In this document: piece by piece, positions 12,436 to 25,149 of the stretch | Position numbering within the stretch: the stretch's first letter is position 1 | How the letters are laid out: every line of letters begins with the position of its first letter | From: Rhizodiscina lignyota | Lineage: Eukaryota > Ascomycota > Dothideomycetes > Aulographales > Rhizodiscinaceae | NCBI GenBank assembly: GCA_010015805.1 | Contig: ML978142.1 | Location: 186,001 to 250,000, forward strand | Length of the DNA stretch: 64,000 bases | Direction: 5' to 3' | The notes under the pieces: model-generated | What the model was told of the DNA's origin: nothing | The model's database searches: none | What the model saw: only the letters and a program-made list of their open reading frames with translations | Translations under genes and position numbers: made by a program

Positions 12436-15400
12436 TTACTCCAATTGCAAAGATCTATCCCATTTGATGTGGAGAAGGACGTACTGGGAAATACCAAGCG
12501 GGCTCTGAGCAGTAAAAATGGCCCGGAGCGGGATATCAAAGCCAAGCTTCCGCAGCCGATGGCGGAGCGCAACTGCTGTACTCGAGTCCGCTCCGGCGGA
12601 AAAGAATGAGGTATCGGGAGACACCGCAGTACAGCTTAGGTTCAAACAAGCACCCATTTCCTTCTGGATGGTTGTTATGAGCTCCTCTGCAGAAAGTCCT
12701 GACGAGGTCAAGCTAGAACGAGGACTCGGACGAAGACTGTCTTTGCGCACGCGCAAATCTGGAAACTTCGGGTCATCCAAGCTAGCTCGTAAATCAGAGA
12801 GGGGGGAGTCATCTGCAATGGCACTGAGAATAATCTCCAGCGCATTCTCGATTGCTTCGACGGTGGACAGCGGCAAAAGACTCGTATCGTATTCAATGTG
12901 AAGCATCCATTGATCCGAGGCTACTTCAAACCACTCCAGCATCAGCGGAAACTTTGATCCACGAGCGAATAGCGAAGTCTCCGAGACGTTGCAGTCTGGT
13001 AATTGCAACCAGTTATCGAGACCAGCGCCACGAGGATGAAATGTCACCACACACTCGAAAAGAGCATGGTAAAGTAATCCATTTGGGAATTCGAGAGCCT
13101 CGAGAATGTGGCTGAATGGAATAGCATTCGCCAGTGCCAGAAGAGCTGAATCATGGACCTCTGTCAAGATTGTGCTGGTAGTCACATTGTCTTGGCTCGC
13201 ACTACCGGGCAGTCTTAACCGTATCGGAAGGCGATCGAGGAATTGTCCCAAGGCTTCTCGGTCACTTTCTAGTGACCGGCCAGCGTCAGGCGCGCCCAGG
13301 ACAATATCATCCTCTCCTGAGAGCCACTGTAGCAGAAGGGCCGCAGCTGCCAAACCCATTTGATGATGGGTGATACCCAGTTGTCGTATTCTGTTATTCA
13401 ATTTTGTGACAAGCCTGCCATCAAATTCACGGGTCCGGGAAGCACCGTCGAAAGTCGCCATAGGGGACGTGAGAAAAGAGGGCCGAAGCAAAGACGATTT
13501 GCGATCATGGTAACCATGGCCGCTCAAGTAGTCTTTCCAGAATCCCCGCTCAACCTGCGATGAGCGCCGCTTCCATCTTTTCGAATCTAGATGCCGGGGA
13601 GAAGCGTGAATCTGAAGGGTCGTCCCAAGATATGCCAGGGAGGTTAGTTGAAGCAGGTTTTGCAAAGTGCCTAAATCTGTGATGAGGTGGGATGTGACAA
13701 TGACGATTCGAGCAATGAAGCGTTCGCTTTCCGATCCCTTTTCGTCCGAATTCCAGATCAAGTGAATACGGATAAGATGGTCGTTCACAAGATCAAAAGG
13801 ATGATTCAATTCAGCGTCGATATCAAGCTGAACCACTTCGCGCACCTTTGGAGCACATTTTGACAAGGTTCTTCTCGGCCCATTTGGTCCTTCTACCACA
13901 TTGGTGCGGAATACCGGGTCAGAAGCGAGGGCCGTATTGAGGCACGCTACTAGCTTGACAACATCTATGGCTCCGCTGATATGAAGCACTTTTGCGACGT
14001 TGAAGGCCGTCGTTGCGGTGGCGACTTGATATTGAAACCAAACTTGTTGTTCCGGTTCTGTCAGATCCTCAAGGGACAGAGCATTCTCATGTCGGCCACT
14101 CAGTCCGCTTTGAGAACTCACCATCTCTGCATGACAACTGATGCTCACTTTGGCCTGCAACAATTGCTTGATGACATCGATTTGGCCGCGAAAAGTGGGG
14201 GCAGGGAGGAGTTCGCGAACGGTGACATTGACGTCAAATGCCACTGAAAGCCGTCGGGCAAGCAGGAAGACCAGTACGGAGTGACCTCCAAGTGCGAAGA
14301 AATCGTCAGAGTCCTGTAGCTGTCCATCCGGTGCCAGCTGAAGTATTTGACGCCATTCTTGGGTCAGCTTGCTTTCGAGACTGTTGTGCATCGCATCCGG
14401 CAAATATGTCTTACCAGCCGACAAGTGCTTCGCGTAGACGGCCTCGAGAGCCCCGACGTCAACCTTGCCGTTGGGGTTCCTTGGGAATTGCTCAAGTCTC
14501 ACAATATTCTGTGGTACCGAAGCGGAGTCCAGAGTCTCGCGGAGCCTTGTGCGCAGGCGGGCGACGACATCTTCCGAATCTGTGATTTCACAGATGATGA
14601 ATGCCACTAACACGCCCTTGATGGCGAGGGCAGTACATTGCGTGATGCCTTGGTCGACTGGGCCTGACACAATGGTCTGTTCCACTTGAGCCAGCTCGAC
14701 ACGAAAGCCCCGAATCTTGACTTGTCGATTCACTCGGCCTAGGTACGATATCCGGCCATCCCGTTTGCGGGATGCAAAGTCGCCAGTGCGATACATCCGT
14801 TCCTCCTCATGCCAAGGATCTGGCAGGATGCATTGCTCGGTCTTTTCGGGCGACGCGATATATCCTCGCATGACTTGAATGCCTGCGACGTAGAGCTCCC
14901 CCCTTGCGCCGTCTCGTACTGGACGCTGATCTTCATCGAGCACGTACATGCGGGCGGTAGGAACAGGTGTTCCGATTGTGACTGTGTCTCCGGGAAGCAT
15001 TCGAGTGTAAGAAGTGGTAACGCTGCACTGTACTCAGATTAGTCTCGGCAATTGAGAGTGTGAAATGGGAAAAATGAAGACGCACCTCTGCAGGACCATA
15101 GACATTGTATAGTAGTGTCCGTGTGGCGAATTTATTCACCAATGCATTAGTTATTGGTTCACCAGTCGAGTAGATCTAATGCGAGTCGTCGTGTCAGTTC
15201 ATCAGGGTCTGAGCTGAGTTAGGGCTTCCGTCTTACAATCTCAAGGTTTGGATATTCATCTGGCTCCAAGACTGACAGTACCGAAGGAGTGATTGCTGCC
15301 AGGTTGACCTTCCGGAGATGAGCGTAGGGGTCGAATGGGTCCCGAAGGACGAGAGTGGCTCCATAAAGCAGTGTGAAAAAGATCTCCAAGTTGCAGTAGT

Positions 15401-18400
15401 CGAAAGCAGGCGACATGAATTGCGCTATTCTTTTTCCGGGGACCGCAAACATTGTTGCTTCAGGTGAGCTCCGCAATGCAAGGACTCCGCGATGGGTGAG
15501 AGGGATCCCTTTTGGTATGCCGGTACTGCCCGAAGTGAATACGATGACGAAGTCAGAGTCCGGAGAAGCAGAATCTGGCAGCCTGGGAGGATTTCGCGGG
15601 GCATGCTCCTCTCCAAGAACAATGTCCACACTTAATATATCCATACCTGCAATCGCCGCCTCGGGTTCTTGTGTACTGTTGGGTAATATCAACGCAGTCG
15701 CTCTGCTTTCCTTGCACACGGCAGCTCTGCGATCAGCGGACCACTTGGGATCCAGGGGTACAAATATACGACCCGCTTTGAGAATTCCAAGTAGCCCAAT
15801 GGCCCACCTAACTGTGCCATCGCCGAAAATGGCAATCGATTCGGCGCCTGGCAGATCTGAATTGATACGATGAGCAGTGATATTGGACAGTCTGTCAAGC
15901 TCGCCATACGTCAGGCTGGTGCCAGAGCAGTCCTCTAATGCGGTAAGGTTGAAGAATCTATCGACAGCCTGCTCCAGCGCATTCTTCAGCGTCTCCTCGA
16001 CCGACTCGACCCTCATTTGCTCGATCTGGGTCAGCGCGGTTTCGTGAAGCTGGTTTATTCTCATGCAGTCTCTCATGTTAGTCTCATGTAAGAGACTGTA
16101 GAGAGCATGCTTGAAATGCGAGCCGAGCCGTTGTACTGTCGGGTTATCGAACTGTGTGTCATCGTGCAGGAGTCGAAGATCGCCGTTCGCTTCGACGAGC
16201 ATGCTCATCGGGAAGTCGTTATTCTCCACACACTCCACTTGAATTGGTGGGAGCGCTGAGGTCTCATCAGGGAGGGGTAGCTGCATTGACAAGATATTGC
16301 CCATCCGGCGGCCAATTCCAATTTGGTCTGAGCGGACCCACGCAAACTCTCCGAGTGTCACAAGGTCATCCATTGTTCGTTGAAGGCGATCCTTTACAGT
16401 TTCGTCAGCAGTGAAGCTGAAAACGAGAGGCAAGGCCGCTATGTATGGCCCAATTGTTTCCTCATACCCAGGCTGTGTTGCACGATTCGAAAAGACAGCA
16501 CCGATGACAACGGTGCATGTTCTCTCGAGAGCACTAATTGCCATTGCCCAGGCCGTATAATATATACATGCTGCAGATACGCAACGCTCGCCCGCAAAGG
16601 TTGTCACCTCGTGAATGCTGACCGAAGGCTCGAAAAGGGTAGTCTTCGTACGGTTGACCACATGTTTTATCTGCGTGCTAATGCGGCATCGCCGAGTTGA
16701 ATTGTTTTCGACAGGAATGATTCTGAGGTAGTTGGTGAAGAAAGCTCTCGCTTCTGCGTCCCTGGCTTCTTGAGTGGCGATGAGTCCAAGATTGGCGTCA
16801 ATAGAGCAGGGGCTGCACGATAAAGACCGTCCCTGTGCAGCTCGCTCAACTCTGTCAAGTAGAAGTTTTAGAGAGGAGCCGTCCATCAAGCTATGGTGGA
16901 CTGTGAGAACGACGGTGAGCTCATTCGTTTTGTCTGATACGTTTCCGAAACCAGGCTCGGTAGGAGCATCAGCTTGGCGAAGTGCGAAGATATCCAATCT
17001 GCAACTCAGTCCAATGGACATTTTTGCAGTCTTCACAGCGGCATCATAGTCGCTGCGGTGGCTGTAGACTTCCATGTTTGGCTTCCTGAAAGCCTTTCGG
17101 TGAACAATATGTGCACCACGTCCGAATGCCAGGGAAATCTCCGTCCTGAAAATTGGTTCGGAATGCCACACTGCGCGCCATGCCTTCTCCGAAATGCCAG
17201 CATATTCGCCGCCGTAGGCCAACTTGACTTGATTAATATTAGTCGACTCGTCAATGACTGTTGGCATAGCCAGTTCCAGCTGCAGACTGGTCAGAGGCGC
17301 AATGTCGAAGCTGTTATCGGCCAGATCCAGTCTGTTGCAAGCTTCTCTGCGAAGGCGTACGAGTTGCTGGGCAGTAGAGGCGTCTCTAATCGTTCGAGGC
17401 GTCCGTGGTTCGAATGGTGATATCGACGAAGCATGCCGGGCGATTTCTGCAAACGTTCGGCACTTCAAGACATCCCTTGTAGAAACGTGCAAATGGAGCT
17501 TGCGGAGTACAGAAACAAACTTCAATGCAAGAAGGGAAGATCCTCCCATTGCAATGAATGTATCCTCGCCTCGGATCTTCCTGGGTCTCCCATCAGGGCA
17601 TCCGAGCACTTCTGCTGCGGCGTGGAGCACTTTTGTAAGATCCTCTTGCGCTCCCGTTCTGCTCATTGTCGGAGCTTCGAGAGACGACGACTCTGCTCCA
17701 TTCGTGGTGTCATGAGAGTCTCTGGCGTCATCAATGGCGGCAATGAGCTCCAACACGGTGCGTGACTGTGCCTTTCCGTTCGGCGAGAGTGGAAAATTGC
17801 TAACGGCCTCGATTCGGTACGGTATACAGTACGCGCACATGGTCTGTTCGACTTTTGCGAGCAGTGCAGTGGTATCTACACACGATGGCGTAACCACTGC
17901 GACTATGCCGTTCCGTGTTATCGTGGCATGGACGGATTTGACGCCGAACGAAGCTCCCGCAGCATAGAGGCTCTCCTCAACGTCTCGATCGAGATTCACC
18001 GAGAACCCTCTGTTCTTGACCATGCGGTCTTTGCGGCCGCGAAATTCCAACACTCGGTCGTCTGCTGGTCCTCGTACCCATCTGGCATAATCTCCGGTCT
18101 TGTAGACGCGGAGGCCATTCCAAGAAACAAAGCTGTTGTTTGTCCTCGCGTCGTCTTTGTAGTACCCTCGAGCGACGCCATCGCCTGCAACAACCATCTC
18201 TCCGTCAATTCCGTCCCCATCGACTTCAGTAGAGTCGCCATGAAGAAGGTAGATTGGGCTCTGCTCCATGAATCCGCCGATCAAGAAGGGATTGATTTTC
18301 CCGGTGTCCGGGCTCCGTTGCACGTTGTGTATCGAGCCCATCGACGTTGTTTCAGAAGTCCCGTATGCCGAAAGTACCTGCACTCCGGCATCCACCCACG

Positions 18401-19282
18401 ATTCAAGAAGGTCTGCGGTTGGAGTCTCACCACCGAGGACGATGGTGCGCATATTGGAGCATATGCTGTCATCAGAGGTAGGCGCTGGTAAGTTACTCAA
18501 CAGAGAAGGAGTCATCGCCATGAGAGTGCATGTGGGGCCCTTTTGATAGACGTCCTCTGGCTCAGCAGGAACTATTGTGCCGCAGTTGCCCAAGGTTGAA
18601 AATAGCATACAAGCGCAAGCTAGGTGGAGGTGTCAGCCCAAACGCAAATCAAGCACTGATGCAACGTACCGTCAAACGCCACAGAAAGCATATGAAGTAG
18701 ACGATCCCCAGGCCCAATGTTCAGATTCAACGGCCTCGTGTTCGCATACAGGCATAATGATTTGTGCGAGATCATTACACCCTTCGGTTTGCCTGTACTT
18801 CCACTAGTGAAGATGGTGCATGCGATATCTTCTGGTTCTATGCGACGAAATGTCAAAGTATTTCTTGCATCAACCGGGCTAGCGAGTGGAACCGTGGGGA
18901 TATGTAAGACGCGGCAAAGTTCGTGAGGCGCTTCAAACAGATCCGCAGTGGTGTTGACAATCACAGAGCTGTGGATGGTATCGCAGACATATTTGATCGT
19001 CTCTAACGACCACGATCTTCGATCGACTGGTACGAAGCAAGACCCAGATTTGAGAATTGCGAGGACCGCGATGATGTTGAGGCTTCCATGTGCTGTCACA
19101 AGGAGAACAGGTGACGAATTGCCACATCCATGCTTCGTCAACGCACTTGCCAAAGCCGTCGAAGACTCATCGAGCTCGCGGTACGTCAAGCAACCCTCCT
19201 CGTGATCGATGGCGAGATTGTTTGGATGCCGCTGGACAGCTTGAGCGAACAGCTCGCACAAGTTGATTGCCTTTGCTGTCAT
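12436..19282 (-). CDS. gliP: ETP-type nonribosomal peptide synthetase, A-T-C-A-T-C-T (GliP/SirP-like)
   Basis: This enzyme should condense two amino acids and release a cyclic dipeptide (diketopiperazine), the scaffold of an ETP. The 2225-residue model has four exons (introns 15028-15085, 15176-15236, 18620-18669). Domain order: A1 (about 1-500; TSGSTGKPKGVM, SAYGTSETTS, KTGDYARWV, FRGRKDRMVKNRGF), T1 (MGGSSLLALKF), C1 (VHHSLMDGSS), A2 (TSGSTGIPKGIPL, NVYGPAECSVTTS, RTGDFASRK, LGRVNRQVKIRGF), T2 (LGGHSVLVFLL), C2 (SHLITDLG, where the first His of HHxxxDG and the final Gly are changed) and a terminal T3 (SAGADSSTAVALR). The extra C-terminal C-T pair and total length match GliP and SirP. By analogy A1 would load an aromatic residue and A2 serine, but I did not assign specificity. 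It shares a 324-bp divergent promoter with a P450, which carries two near-matches to the cluster palindrome. Confidence 0.95.
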
Positions 19283-19606
19283 CGTATCAAGTGGGTGAAA
19301 ATGGCCATGCCAAAACCAAAATCAAGCAGCACGGAGCCTGAAGGATCGCCGTTCCCATCTTATTCATCATTCCGGAAGGAGGTCTCTCGCCAACTCGTAG
19401 TACCGGTTGCCGAGTATGAAATTCGCCGGTTTCCGAAAGCTTCCAAGGACAATGTACGGCGGGCTAGGGCTGCATTGACGGAAGATATCGAGTACCGAGA
19501 CGATGGAGGTAATCGGTTGTTTTCTGACCTCGTCCACGGCCCACAAGTGAGGCCATCGCCTGCTCGTCGACCAACGTTTCGCACATGCGCCGTGATCAAA
19601 GTCAGA
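19283..19606. promoter_or_regulatory. Divergent promoter of the NRPS and the first P450, with two near-palindromes
   Basis: This 324-bp spacer separates the leftward NRPS from the rightward P450. It carries CCGGTTGCCGA at 19403-19413 and CCGGTTTCCGA at 19426-19436. Each differs by one base from the TCGG-N3-CCGA palindrome found in the other cluster promoters. Spacing of the two sites, start to start, is 23 bp, about two helical turns. I infer that both genes respond to the Zn2Cys6 regulator of the cluster. Confidence 0.6.
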
Positions 19607-21502
19607 ATGTTTCCAGACGTCCTACGAAGAACATTGGAGCCTTCGACGGCTGCAGCTCTGCTGCTTTTGGCTGTGACGGTACTGTCCTGTGGCCTGGCAT
19701 CGCAGACCTTCATTGCAGAAGCTCTTTTTGACGTGAGAATAGCCGCTAAAATACACTATCTGGATACGACAGAGTCCAATTGCTGATTCGATCGAAGATT
19801 ATATGTCAACTCTTAAAGCTGCCGGATTCATTGCACAGCAAGAGAGGTCTGCCAGGCGCACCGTTCAAACTCCCGAACGGCCAAGGAAGCGAGAAGTTTT
19901 TCGGTGGTAGACATGCTGCACGGAGATGGCGAGGCCAGTACGGATCCATGTACAGCATCTGGTCAGGCTTCAAGCGCGAGATGTGAGTGGAAAGCAGCAA
20001 GATGGATAGGAGAAGAGAGCTTTCGGTGGCTGACGAGACGCGTGGAGTTGGCAGCGTGATGACTAAGCCAGATCAAGTGCGGGCATTCTACAAAGACTCT
20101 CACAAGCACATCAAGGCAGCGGACAACAACGCAGGATGGCTGTTCGCTGAGCTGCTCGGATCTTGCGTCGGTGTAGTCAGCCAGAAACGATGGAGAAGGG
20201 TCAGGACTCATTTCGATGGCCATTTCACTCGCACTGCAGCCCTCGACAAGGTCAGATTGTTCACCTCCGACGCTCGAGAGTTTGTCCGTATTTTAAACGA
20301 GGGTGAAGAAGAACGCATCATCAACCCTACGAACGATCTGAAGTACTGTCCATTTTTCATGGTCGCCGGTATCTTTTTCGGTGGCCTTACTGCTGGACAG
20401 CGGAAGAAGCTGTCTACACTCGGTCCTCAAAGGGAAGAACTCTTCAGAGAAACTTTCATGGGCGGCATCAATCGATTCGCTCTAACAAAATATCTTCCTG
20501 GCTCGGCGCTATCGCGTCTTCGCAGTTTCCAGCGAGACTGGGAAGCGTTTGTAAAGGGGGCATATGAGCAAGCCAGGAGCAATGGCAACGGTGCAATCGT
20601 GTCGTTGTGGGAGGCGATGGTTGACGATGGAATGTCCATGCAAGAAGCACGAAATGCCGAATCATGACCTCGAATTACAAGCTGACCACCGCTAGCTTCT
20701 ACAAACGCTGGACGAATCACTGTTTGCCAATCTCGATGTGACTGCGCACGCAGTATCATGGAATGTTCTCCGAATCGCTCAACACGCTGATGTTCAACAA
20801 AAAGTGCGATCAGAAATACAGCAACATACCAAGACTGCAACACCGGATGAATCGTACGAGGCCTATCTTCGCAGAGAAGACACGTTGTTGGCTGCGTGTA
20901 TTCTTGAAGCGTCCCGACTTCATCCAGTTCTGCGTAAGAGTTCCAAACGCCATGACTCCGAGAAGGACGTCATTGCTGGTTAACACGAAGCCCAGCGTTT
21001 TCGAATCCTGAAGCTGCCGAAGAGGACAAGATGGTCGACGGATACGTTATTCCTCGGAATGTGCTGCTTATCCCTTGCTGTAATGGTTGCGCCCGGTTGG
21101 CTGACGTGATCTCCAGACCGACGTGATCGTCGACTCTTATGCAATCAACGTCGATAATCCGTATTGGGAGAATGCCTCGGAGTTTGACCCGTTCAGGCAC
21201 CTCGAACCAAAGGACCGGGCTATGAATGTCCGCATCAGTCCCTCTCGTTGACGAATGCCTACTCTGACATGTAACAGGCCCAAAGATACAACATGTGGCG
21301 ATTTGGGTTCGGTCCCCGACAATGCTTGGGGAAGAACGTGGCAGATATCATTCTCAGAGTCATAGTCGCTGAGCTGATGAAACGTTATGAGTTGAGATTA
21401 ATGCAAGAAGGAGGAGCAGCGGGTATCAATCTTCAAGCCGACAGTTGGATTGGTCTACCAAATGGAAGAGTACAACTGATTCCGTATAATAACGCTCAGT
21501 AA
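19607..21502 (+). CDS. Cytochrome P450 of the ETP-cluster type (GliC/GliF/SirB-like)
   Basis: A microsomal haem monooxygenase, likely oxidising the diketopiperazine. The start at 19607 gives a hydrophobic anchor (TAAALLLLAVTVLSCGLAS). I model seven exons (introns 19733-19797, 19983-20054, 20656-20695, 20934-20995, 21061-21116, 21228-21277), giving 516 residues in frame. Visible blocks are RRWRGQYGSMYSIWSGFKRE, RTHFDGHFTRTAALDK, the I-helix-like NLDVTAHAVSWNVLRIA, the E-x-x-R helix (EASRLHP), WENASEFDPFRH and the haem loop FGFGPRQCLGK with the cysteine ligand. One oddity is the third intron: to keep the frame it must use a GC donor and be only 40 nt long, whereas the unspliced reading stops at once. 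In gliotoxin biosynthesis GliC hydroxylates the scaffold before sulfurisation; which of GliC or GliF this matches cannot be decided here. Confidence 0.88.
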
Positions 21503-21597
21503 ACAATTGAAACGTGCGAACTGAGCAATATACATCTCCACGCGTCAATGCGTAGGCAATTACAACGTCGGTGCTCGTATTTGAAACTGCCATGAGA

Positions 21598-23078
21598 TTA
21601 CGTGGGTTTAAGGAATAACCCTCCGAAGCTCGGAAACTTCAACCATGACGACAACCCTGAATCCGACATTGTTGCTGACCCCAATCCAAACCTGGTCTTA
21701 TAGCCCATGACTTCCTCGATGCGCCGTAAACCCTTCAGGAAATCATGTCGAGGTATAGCGAACGTGAGGCGAAACCAGCCAGCGCGCAGTTCCGCATAAT
21801 CTGCACCGCTGCCGACTAGTACACCTCGCTGGGCGCAGTCCCGAACAATTTGCTCTTCCTCGTCCCAGGTCTCACAGCCTTCAGATAATCGAACCCATAT
21901 GTACAGGCCCGCAGCAGGTCTGTAATACGACAAACCATGGGTTTCTGAGAACTGGATCGCAATACGGGCTGCGTCACACAGTCGTTGGGTGTTGAGAGCT
22001 ACGAGTGTTGAGAGTTTCGGTATATCGCGGAGGACCGGCTCTACCATAACCGAAGCGACGTTGCAAATTTTGGCGTTGTTGAGAATGGCTTGCGACAGTC
22101 GAAGCTCGTTATTACCCTGTGTGACCAAACAGCCCTGTTGTCCCATCTGTCAGCGAAACCCGATCGCGGTGAAGGGAAACATACAAGTCTCATCCCACTG
22201 CCCCCAAAGTCTTTGCTGATGCTGTAAATCAGATGGACCCTTGAGCTGTTTACACCAAGCTTCCTTAGGTCCCTGGATAGAACGGAAACAAAGTCGCTTG
22301 CGGGAGATTCGAACACTTCGCCGCATCCTGCATAGTCTTCTTTGATCGCGCCAAAAGTGGATAGAGCGTAGATCTCATCCGACACGAAATGAAGATCCTC
22401 TTGCTCGCAATATTGAAGCAAAGCATCGATGACTTGGACGGTGGAGATGTGCCCGTGTGGATTGTCAGGATTGCAAAAAAGGATGCCACGGACATTACAT
22501 GTGGCCTCGTTTGCAACTGTCCGGTAGGCTTCAACGACTGCTTGGGGAGAGCCAGACTCGTGAGGAGGAACATGGACTGGGAGTATACGCACCCCGTTTC
22601 GTAATACCGCCGATATCTCGAAACTGCCTACACGAACATGTCAGCGTCCGAGGCATCATCTCAGAAGCGGAGGAGCAGTAGCATACGTACCCCACATTGG
22701 AGCAGTCACTAACAGTCCATCCCCCTCGTCACATATATCGTTGATCAACGTGTCGAGTACGGCGCTGCATCCTGGCCCAACTACGATGTGCTCTGGCCTC
22801 ACTGGAATCTCGGGTGTGAAGAAGTGGTTGAAAAACTTTGCAAGGCCGCCGAGTAGCTCTGGAGTTCCTCCCAACCCACCGCTGTATGACAAATGCTTCA
22901 ATTTCAATCCTGCATTGCCATTCCTTCTAAAAAGTGACAGAATCTCGGAACGAATAAGCCAGTTCTCTGCGGTGGCGAGATCTATGCTCGAAGGGGTTTT
23001 CGATTTTTGTCGGCTGAGCGGCCGCTTGAATTGCTCCAAGAACCAGGCGTTGTTCTCTCTGGCACGCCGCGAAAGCAT
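21598..23078 (-). CDS. gliI: PLP-dependent C-S bond lyase/aminotransferase fold (GliI-like)
   Basis: A fold-type I PLP enzyme of the ACC-synthase/aminotransferase class. In ETP pathways GliI cleaves the C-S bonds of the bis-cysteine adduct to give the dithiol. The 455-residue model has three exons (introns 22135-22184, 22628-22690). Signature segments are YSGGLGGTPELLGGLAKFF, the Asn/Asp region ILFCNPDNPHG, the PLP-binding lysine in YSISKDFGGSGMRL, and GWFRLTFAIPRHDF with the carboxylate-binding Arg. The second intron joins GMRL to GCLVTQGNNEL, restoring the conserved block. It shares a 481-bp promoter with the rightward methyltransferase, and that promoter holds a perfect TCGGCGGCCGA. A generic aminotransferase is the alternative, but the cluster context makes the C-S lyase role likely. 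Confidence 0.9.
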
Positions 23079-23279
23079 CGTGAACTTGCAGATTTGTCTG
23101 GATGGGAATGACGATCAGACGTTCATCCCTCCTTGTCAATCGATTCGTGACGGAGCATCGCTCTGCAGGCAGCATCGATTCCCAACAGCAATGCCTAGTA
23201 TCTCGGGAGAGTAGTTGCGTTTCACTCTTCGTGTGACGATCATCTGCGTATTGACTTGTTCGCTCACCGTCGCATGATA

Positions 23280-23337
23280 TCGGCGGCCGATGTTGTCGGT
23301 GTTTTGAGACCTTGTTCGTGTTCTGTTCGGTGACCGG
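23280..23337. promoter_or_regulatory. Cluster palindrome in the gliI/gliN-type divergent promoter
   Basis: A perfect TCGGCGGCCGA lies at 23280-23290, with a one-mismatch copy TCGGTGACCGG at 23327-23337. They sit about 200-260 bp from the C-S lyase start and 220-280 bp from the methyltransferase start. The inverted CGG half-sites fit a dimeric Zn2Cys6 factor. Confidence 0.7.
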
Positions 23338-23559
23338 GTTGGGCCAATCAGACGGTCGTTGTGAGACATGGAACACTCTCAGTAATCGGAGTCCTCGCGG
23401 GCTGTCATCAAGGAACTCTGCTGCTTGAATCTCTTTTCCATTAGACGGCGCATTCCAGTTCTAAGGAACATTGACCTTGAGATTCGGGTCTTCTTTGGTA
23501 GAATTTCCACAAACGAATCAGCCGCACGTCGCTCACGCATCCTCGCCTTGGTTTCAACG

Positions 23560-24580
23560 ATGGCGGTAGACTCTGTCAGTAACGGTAACAGCAATGACTT
23601 TGGAGAGGCGAGAAAAGGATATATGCTACCACATAACCGCAAGGAAATTGATCGTATGAAAAACCAGCACGAGTGGATAAAATGCTCTTTCGGTGGCTTG
23701 ATCAAAGCTCCGATTGACTACGAGAAGAAGAAACAAAAGATACTAGACTCTGCAGCGGCTGATGGTAGCCTTGTCTCCCTCGTTGGAAGTTCCGCGCTGA
23801 CATGTTGGAGGCACCTGGCTCTCCGATGCGTGTACGCTGTTCCCGGCGGAGACGGAGTTGGTTGGATTTGATATTGCGTGAGTAGCAAGTGTCGGTATAG
23901 AAGAGAGCTAAAAGTCTGATTGAATATGGCACAGGCCTGAATTGTTTCTTCCATCCGAATTGCTCCCTCCGAACATTGCACTGGTACCCGGTGATGTGTT
24001 GAAAGAGCTTCCGGACGAATGGAAGGCAAACTTCGATCTTGTGCATCAACGGTTCGTCTGCCCAGGCTTCTCAGAACTACAAATCCGGGAATGCCTGGGC
24101 AGGTTGATGGAATGTGTGAGGCCTGGCGGGTGGATCCAGTTGGTCGAGCCAGCGGCGAACGAGAACGTGTCTGGTCCAGACCCAACGGCTTTCATGGTCC
24201 TGCATCGGTTCGCGGACAAATGCATGCAATCCCCGAATCCGAGAGACCTGATATTGTCGATACTGAAAGAGGGTGGGTTTATCAATGTGAACGTAGAAGG
24301 CCTGGATCTCGTGGTCGGGAAGTTCCAAGGTAATAGAGAGTTGGATGTGCGAGGGCGCAAGAGCATGCGAGCGGCAGTAGAAAACATGACGGCGATTGCC
24401 AGGTAAGTAAAGGCCATCGAGGAAGTCATTACGGCGGCTGATTTACCATTGCACAGTGCTAGGCAACTGGAGGGGCCCATGGCAGATTGGGATGATTTAC
24501 TCGATCGGTTCGAAGCGGACATGGCGAAGTATCGGACTGCAATACGGCACAACATAATTTGGGCTCAGAGGCCGGAGTGA
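23560..24580 (+). CDS. gliN: SAM-dependent methyltransferase, probably the diketopiperazine N-methyltransferase (GliN-like)
   Basis: A class I SAM methyltransferase of 287 residues in four exons (introns 23765-23810, 23878-23934, 24403-24456; in frame). The N-terminal helix block reads MLPHNRKEIDRMKNQHEWIK, followed by LDSAAADGTWLSDA across intron 1 and VGFDIAPELF across intron 2 (SAM-binding acidic residue). The mid-domain reads FDLVHQRFV and CLGRLMECVRPGGWIQLVEP, the typical motif III area. In gliotoxin synthesis GliN methylates the amide nitrogen. The Rossmann G-x-G-x-G loop is replaced by the D-G-T-W-L form common in LaeA-like and GliN-like fungal enzymes. Start chosen at 23560; earlier in-frame Met codons would add a basic leader unlike the family. 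It is divergent from the C-S lyase. Another methylation target is possible. Confidence 0.85.
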
Positions 24581-25149
24581 GGAACAGGACATTTCTGAAA
24601 CTGCTTTGCATGCGTTGAAAAAGGAGGTATGGAAGCTATTATGCTGTGCACTGAGAGAGTGAGAGGACATCCAAAGGCATCTGATGGGAGGTAAAAGGTT
24701 TTCGTATCTTTCACAATGAAACTTGCAAAGGCTAAATTGAGGGTGTGGCGTATGCTAGTCCTAGAACAGTTAGATCACAAATTAGCGTAAGAGACACCCG
24801 GGAGCCGCAACACCAGAAGCAGGTCGTTTCGAAAGACCACGCTTCATGCTCCCTGATGAGGAGGCGTATCACCTTCATTGCATCTATGTCTGTCAACAGT
24901 TCGGCCGTCCAAGAGAATGTTCAGATGTCATGTTGAGATTGAGAATGTGGAAGTGCCCTCCAAAAGATCCCGCTCGACCCGGCTTTCACAGCGGCGCATC
25001 AACACACATATCAAGAGAAGTGAATTAGGTTCGCCATTGCCTCTCAGCAACCTGACTCGCGACATGACTCTCCCCAAGAATCTGTGCAATGTCGGGGACC
25101 GAACGCGAAATCTTTATATGGCACGACGGTCACCTCGGTGCAATTCAAC
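24581..25149. promoter_or_regulatory. Promoter of the gamma-glutamyl cyclotransferase, with a perfect palindrome
   Basis: A spacer of about 570 bp between two rightward genes. It contains TCGGGGACCGA at 25092-25102, only about 48 bp before the ATG, which means the site lies very close to the transcription start. The rest holds no recognised gene. Confidence 0.65.

Noticed and set aside
19130-19606. Open frame upstream of and continuous with the first P450
   Set aside because: Its left part overlaps the NRPS start antisense and carries no P450 features. Only the Met at 19607 gives a proper membrane anchor.
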